Source: Phycisphaerales bacterium (GTDB taxonomy: Bacteria > Planctomycetota > Phycisphaerae > Phycisphaerales > SM1A02). Taken from it: a stretch of DNA of 64,000 bases. The stretch's first letter is position 1. Every line of letters begins with the position of its first letter. The position numbers and the translations under genes are program-made. The stretch spans positions 350,107-414,106 of the forward strand of contig JAKVBX010000001.1 in assembly GCA_022446795.1 (NCBI GenBank), written 5' to 3'. Below, in pieces: positions 60,766-64,000 of this stretch. Below the pieces are notes generated by a model. That model worked only from the letters and a program-made list of their open reading frames with translations, was not told where the DNA came from and ran no database searches.

Positions 60766-60771
60766 CCGGTG

Positions 60772-61563
60772 ATGAACGAGGCGCCTCCGCCACCCGAATC
60801 CACGGCTCACGATGATCCGGCAGTGGGTCCATCACGTGCTGAAATCGTCCGGGAAGCAAGTCCCGCGGGACTGTTGGCCATCGCCTGGATGGTGGTGCCG
60901 GCGATCCTCGGCTTCATGTTGCTGGTGAAACTCGGCCCCATCTCGGAGTGGTTCGCTGCGCAGGGTGATCTCGGCGTACTGATCTACATCGGCGTGTTCG
61001 CGGTCTCCGCCGGGTTCGGCATCCTCCCCACGTATGCCCAGGCGATTCTCGGGGGTTGGGTGTTCGGCATCGCCATCGGCATCCCGGCTGCGCTGGTCGG
61101 GTTCACCGGGGCCGCCGCCATCGGCTACATCGTCGCTCGTGTTGTCTCCGGCAACCGCGTGGAGAAACTGCTCAGCAAGCACCGCAAGGCCGAAGCCATT
61201 CGGCAGGCCTTGATCGGCGACAACCCGATGCGAACCTTCGGCATCGTCACGCTGATCCGCATACCACCGAATTCGCCGTTTGCCCTGACCAACCTGCTCA
61301 TCGCCGCCTGTGGCGTCAGGCTCAGCCTGTGCCTCATCGCAACGGCGGTCGGCATGCTTCCTCGGACCGCGGTCGCGGTGATCTTCGCGGCCATGGCCCG
61401 ATCAACCGGCGCCGATGACATCCAGGCCTTCATCAAGGAAGGCTTGGGGCCGTGGATGTTCATCGGAGGCGTTGCGGTCATGCTCGTCGTTCTGATGATC
61501 ATCGGATCGATCGGCAAGCGGGCCCTGGAACGACTGACAAACGACGGGGATTCCGCTGTTTGA
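60772..61563 (+). CDS. VTT-domain (TVP38/TMEM64, DedA-like) membrane protein
   Basis: Membrane protein of 263 residues. About six hydrophobic segments; the VTT core runs from AGFGILPTYAQAILGGWVFG through EAIRQALIG and the re-entrant FGIVTLIRIPPNSPFALTNLLIAACGV to GMLPRTAVAVIFAAM. Members flip or scramble lipids such as undecaprenyl phosphate or PE. A Pro/Glu-rich N-terminal 25 residues is cytoplasmic. ATG 60772 is used, with a GTG one codon earlier (60769) overlapping the leader. Confidence 0.85.
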   Translation: MNEAPPPPESTAHDDPAVGPSRAEIVREASPAGLLAIAWMVVPAILGFMLLVKLGPISEWFAAQGDLGVLIYIGVFAVSAGFGILPTYAQAILGGWVFGIAIGIPAALVGFTGAAAIGYIVARVVSGNRVEKLLSKHRKAEAIRQALIGDNPMRTFGIVTLIRIPPNSPFALTNLLIAACGVRLSLCLIATAVGMLPRTAVAVIFAAMARSTGADDIQAFIKEGLGPWMFIGGVAVMLVVLMIIGSIGKRALERLTNDGDSAV

Positions 61564-61587
61564 TCCGGGGATCCGGTGCGCAACGCC

Positions 61588-61593
61588 TATAGT
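61588..61593 (+). promoter_or_regulatory. -10 box and leader of the 61.6-kb lipoprotein gene
   Basis: TATAGT, followed 19 bases later by a standard GGGAGGT ribosome site ahead of the ATG at 61626. It shows that ordinary leadered genes exist beside the leaderless ones. Confidence 0.5.
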
Positions 61594-61625
61594 CGGCGTA
61601 CCCGACCGACCCGGGAGGTAGCGCC

Positions 61626-62630
61626 ATGGCCAGCCGTCTTTGCTTGTCATTTCAGTTCACCTGTGCGGCCATCGCCATGTTTGCCGTGACCGGGTGCGCG
61701 CCGAAGTCCCCCGCCTGGAACTACTCGCAGTCCGCTCACATCGGCCACACCGTGTACCGCATCAGCATCGACGATGGCCATGAGGTGGATACGTACGAAC
61801 TGCTGGTTTCTTCCTCGGCCGAGGCCGATCGCAACCGGACCTACCCCGCCGTGACGCTGCGGCCACCGTCTGCACTGAAGAATGCCCAGGGCGAGGTGAT
61901 CTGTACCAGCGAATCCATGCCTCATCGCACCCAACCGCACTGGCTGGATATCACGCTCAGGAAGCCCGGCACCACGATCACGTCCTCCGGAAACGGTGCC
62001 TTGTCGATCAATGCCACCAAGTACACCTTCGTCCCGACCACCGAGATGATTGATCGCGTGAACCCGGAGTCACCTGATTTCGATTGCGACCAATGGAGGC
62101 CATGGGCGGGCGACCATTACGACAACCTCGTCCAGTTCGTGGAACTGATCCGTTTCTTCTACACCACGGAACCGCTGGCTTCACTGGAGCCGGGACTCAA
62201 GAAAGGGACGGGCTGGACTCCGGAACAACTGGGATTCGCCGCCATGAGTGGTGAACTGGAGATCCCCGTGATCGACCGGCCCATGACGGCGGAAGAAGAA
62301 ACGCTCATTCAACAGTTCGGCCCCGGCCCCTTCCGAGCCATCCGCCTCACGGTTCGCGTCAACTCGACACCATTGATGGAGTTCGACCTCCTGTTGGGAC
62401 CTGACATCTGGGAGTTGCAGAGCCTCGCGGGCATCCTGCGGGCGTCGATCCACCCCGTGGGTGATCTCTCCAGGCAGATCGTCTTCGAACTGATGGAATC
62501 CGAAGCCGTGCCCGGCTACATGAGCCGTGACGGAGAACTCTACTGGGGAACACCCGGCGACTTCACCAGGATCGAGGTGACTCCAGCGGACCAGGTCACC
62601 GGTGTGATGGTGCCGCCTGGTTCCGAGTAG
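61626..62630 (+). CDS. Lipoprotein of unknown function
   Basis: Protein of 334 residues. Signal peptide (SFQFTCAAIAMFAVTG) ends at lipobox VTGC near residue 24. The mature part is a mixed soluble domain with no motif I can name; two acidic-aromatic stretches (PDFDCDQWRPWAGDHYDNLVQF and LLLGPDIWELQSLAGIL, each quoted in part) stand out. Strong GGGAGGT ribosome site. It may be an outer-membrane surface protein. Converges with doxX. Confidence 0.7.
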   Translation: MASRLCLSFQFTCAAIAMFAVTGCAPKSPAWNYSQSAHIGHTVYRISIDDGHEVDTYELLVSSSAEADRNRTYPAVTLRPPSALKNAQGEVICTSESMPHRTQPHWLDITLRKPGTTITSSGNGALSINATKYTFVPTTEMIDRVNPESPDFDCDQWRPWAGDHYDNLVQFVELIRFFYTTEPLASLEPGLKKGTGWTPEQLGFAAMSGELEIPVIDRPMTAEEETLIQQFGPGPFRAIRLTVRVNSTPLMEFDLLLGPDIWELQSLAGILRASIHPVGDLSRQIVFELMESEAVPGYMSRDGELYWGTPGDFTRIEVTPADQVTGVMVPPGSE

Positions 62631-62657
62631 CGTGTGGTGATCGAGGGCGCCGGAGTG

Positions 62658-63035
62658 CTATTTCTTCATGGATGGCGCGGGGCCGTCGAAACTGATCGGC
62701 CCGGCACCATTGGCGATCACGATGCAGAGGCTTCCGATGAGCGCCAGGCACACCAGGAACTCGTGACCGGGTGGCCGGTGGTAGATCGCGGTGTAGGGAA
62801 TCAGGAACAGGATCAGGAGCAATGCGCCCAATCGCGTCTTGATCCCCAGGATCAGCGCGATACTGCCCAGCAGCAGGAACACGATGGAGCCGACGAGGAA
62901 CAGGCTGGGGATCGGGATGTTCTTCCCGCCCATGCTCTTGGCCACGCTGCCGAACTGCTGGATGTTCTGAATGGCCGACCAGAGAAAGATGGCAGCCAGG
63001 AGGATTCGACCGAGAAGGGGTAACAGGGCCTGCAT
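62658..63035 (-). CDS. DoxX-family membrane protein
   Basis: Four-helix protein of 125 residues: LLGRILLAAIFLWSAIQNI, then FLVGSIVFLLLGSIALILGI, LLLILFLIPYTAIYH and LVCLALIGSLCIVIANG. Helix 1 plus the LG...TR loop (LGIKTRLGALLL) is typical of DoxX/DoxD. Some members work with thiol-redox enzymes; the role here is unknown. Confidence 0.85.
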   Translation of the reverse strand: MQALLPLLGRILLAAIFLWSAIQNIQQFGSVAKSMGGKNIPIPSLFLVGSIVFLLLGSIALILGIKTRLGALLLILFLIPYTAIYHRPPGHEFLVCLALIGSLCIVIANGAGPISFDGPAPSMKK

Positions 63036-63155
63036 GGGGATCGGCTCCGAGGGACACGAGCGTGCTACCGCCTGCTATCGGCACAACCGGCACCGCTGCT
63101 CAAGCGCTCGGCCCCAAGACCAGCCGTCACTCCACCCCGCCACACGGACCAGAGC

Positions 63156-64000
63156 CTAGGGCGCCGGATCGACCACGCTGCCGTTCAAGAGGACGCCCAT
63201 GGGTGGTGCCGGTGCCGCAGAGGCCTGGAAGCCGATCTCCAGCGTCCCCCCATCGGGGACCACGCCGTTCCATGCCTCCGACTGCACCGTCACATGTCCG
63301 TTGGCATCCTGCGACCACAGGGCTTCGCCAACGGGCCAGAGCCCGGTCAGGGCGTAGGGCACATCGAACTCCAGGGTCCAACCACTGATGGTCTCGCCCG
63401 TGTTGTTGTCGACCGCCAGGCTGGCTGTGAAACCGCCCTCCCACTGGTCCTCGACCTGGAAGTGATAGACGAGACCCTGGACCTGGCATTCGTCCGGAAT
63501 GCCATCACCTTCCTGGTCCTCGGAACCACCTCCCTGGATGTCACAACTGTCCGGGATCCCATTGTTGTTGCAGTCAACCGCCGACCCATCGGCAAGGTCA
63601 CAGGGATCACCCGTGCCATTGCCATTGCAGTCGGCAAATCCCTGGCAACCATCGGGAATACCGTCGAGATTGCAGTCCTCCGCGGTGCCTTGCTGCAGTT
63701 CGTACGCGTCGGGCTCGCCATCCTCGTCGCAATCCGGATCGCATTCATCCGGCACGCCGTTTCCATCGAGATCCAAGGCAGAACCGTCCGCGACTTCATC
63801 GCCGTCGGCGATCCCGTTGTCGTTGCAGTCCAGCGTGCCTTCCTCGCCATAGATCCACTCGCCAGCGTCATAGACCGGAATCATCTCGGTCTTGACGATC
63901 GCCGACAGGCCGAAGGGCAATCCGGCGATCGATGGGTCGTTGGACGAATCCCAGGCCGACGCCGGCGCCGAGCCCGGCAGCCCGAGGCTGATCTGGCACT
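63156..64000 (-). CDS. Secreted calcium-repeat protein with a CBM2-like C-terminal domain (5' end outside window)
   Basis: The frame is open to the window edge, so the N-terminus is missing. The visible 281 residues hold about six short repeats of the form DCNxNGIPDxCD (e.g. DCNNNGIPDSCDIQGG and DLDGNGVPDECDPD), rich in Asp/Asn like dockerin or thrombospondin-3 calcium loops and common in secreted planctomycete proteins. The last 105 residues (VYHFQVEDQWEGGFTASLAV, ISGWTLEFDVPYALTGLWPV, EAWNGVVPDGGTLEIGFQ) match the pattern of family 2 carbohydrate-binding modules, with Trp residues in the usual places. Probably a polysaccharide-binding or degrading exoprotein. Confidence 0.8.
   Translation of the reverse strand, partial: CQISLGLPGSAPASAWDSSNDPSIAGLPFGLSAIVKTEMIPVYDAGEWIYGEEGTLDCNDNGIADGDEVADGSALDLDGNGVPDECDPDCDEDGEPDAYELQQGTAEDCNLDGIPDGCQGFADCNGNGTGDPCDLADGSAVDCNNNGIPDSCDIQGGGSEDQEGDGIPDECQVQGLVYHFQVEDQWEGGFTASLAVDNNTGETISGWTLEFDVPYALTGLWPVGEALWSQDANGHVTVQSEAWNGVVPDGGTLEIGFQASAAPAPPMGVLLNGSVVDPAP

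Overview
GC-rich bacterial chromosome from a planctomycete, most likely of the Phycisphaerae. The evidence is indirect. There are several twin-arginine-exported Gfo/Idh/MocA oxidoreductases and TIM-barrel isomerases, an ECF-like sigma factor of planctomycete type, and a secreted protein with 'DCNxNGIPDxCD' repeats. There is also an exosortase/EPS locus and dense ATGA-coupled operons. No rRNA, tRNA, CRISPR array or insertion sequence was recognised.

Layout. 0.2-5 kb: peptidase C1B (PepC/bleomycin hydrolase type), dnaK without dnaJ or grpE, and a tRNA-dihydrouridine synthase. 5-20 kb: one long minus-strand operon for a type IV pilus/type II secretion hybrid machine (two pseudopilins, PilM/N/O/P-like proteins, secretin, GspE/F). 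It carries its own regulators: histidine kinase, receiver, HD-GYP and STAS. 20-24 kb: DUF1015, serA, serC. 24-38 kb: an exopolysaccharide operon with a Wza-type exporter, exosortase-EpsI fusion, 1692-residue TPR protein, Wzz/BY-kinase-like protein, sugar epimerase, WecA-like transferase, LMW tyrosine phosphatase and fructosamine-kinase-like protein. 38-41 kb: lipA, a PilZ protein and a primary-like sigma factor. 41-46.6 kb: a stress island with a CLC antiporter carrying an inserted J-domain-like segment, an HdeD-like protein and four Hsp20 proteins. 47-54 kb: ApbE, an FGE-like protein and a four-gene Tat-exported sugar-oxidation operon facing an MFS transporter. 54-64 kb: amino-acid permease, threonine aldolase, pyrophosphatase, ArfB, ECF-like sigma operon, VTT protein, lipoprotein, DoxX and a truncated CBM2-like secreted protein.

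The most notable signal is the chaperone set. One Hsp20 is fused to two DnaJ-type CxxCxGxG zinc knuckles. Another has a roughly 195-residue Asn/Ala/Met-rich prion-like N-terminus. The neighbouring CLC antiporter has a J-domain-like insert lacking HPD. So two module types of DnaJ occur within 5 kb in proteins that are not DnaJ. dnaK (40 kb away) and one hsp20 each have a textbook sigma-54 -24/-12 element about 100 bp before the start codon, with inverted repeats at about -71 to -95. A degenerate version precedes the zinc-finger hsp20. This suggests a sigma-54-controlled chaperone regulon.

Other recurrent features are -10 boxes (TANNNT) exactly 6-7 nt before the ATG of six plus-strand genes, implying leaderless mRNAs, and two candidate small RNAs ending in strong intrinsic terminators. 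Functions are read from the translated sequence by eye. No database search was possible.
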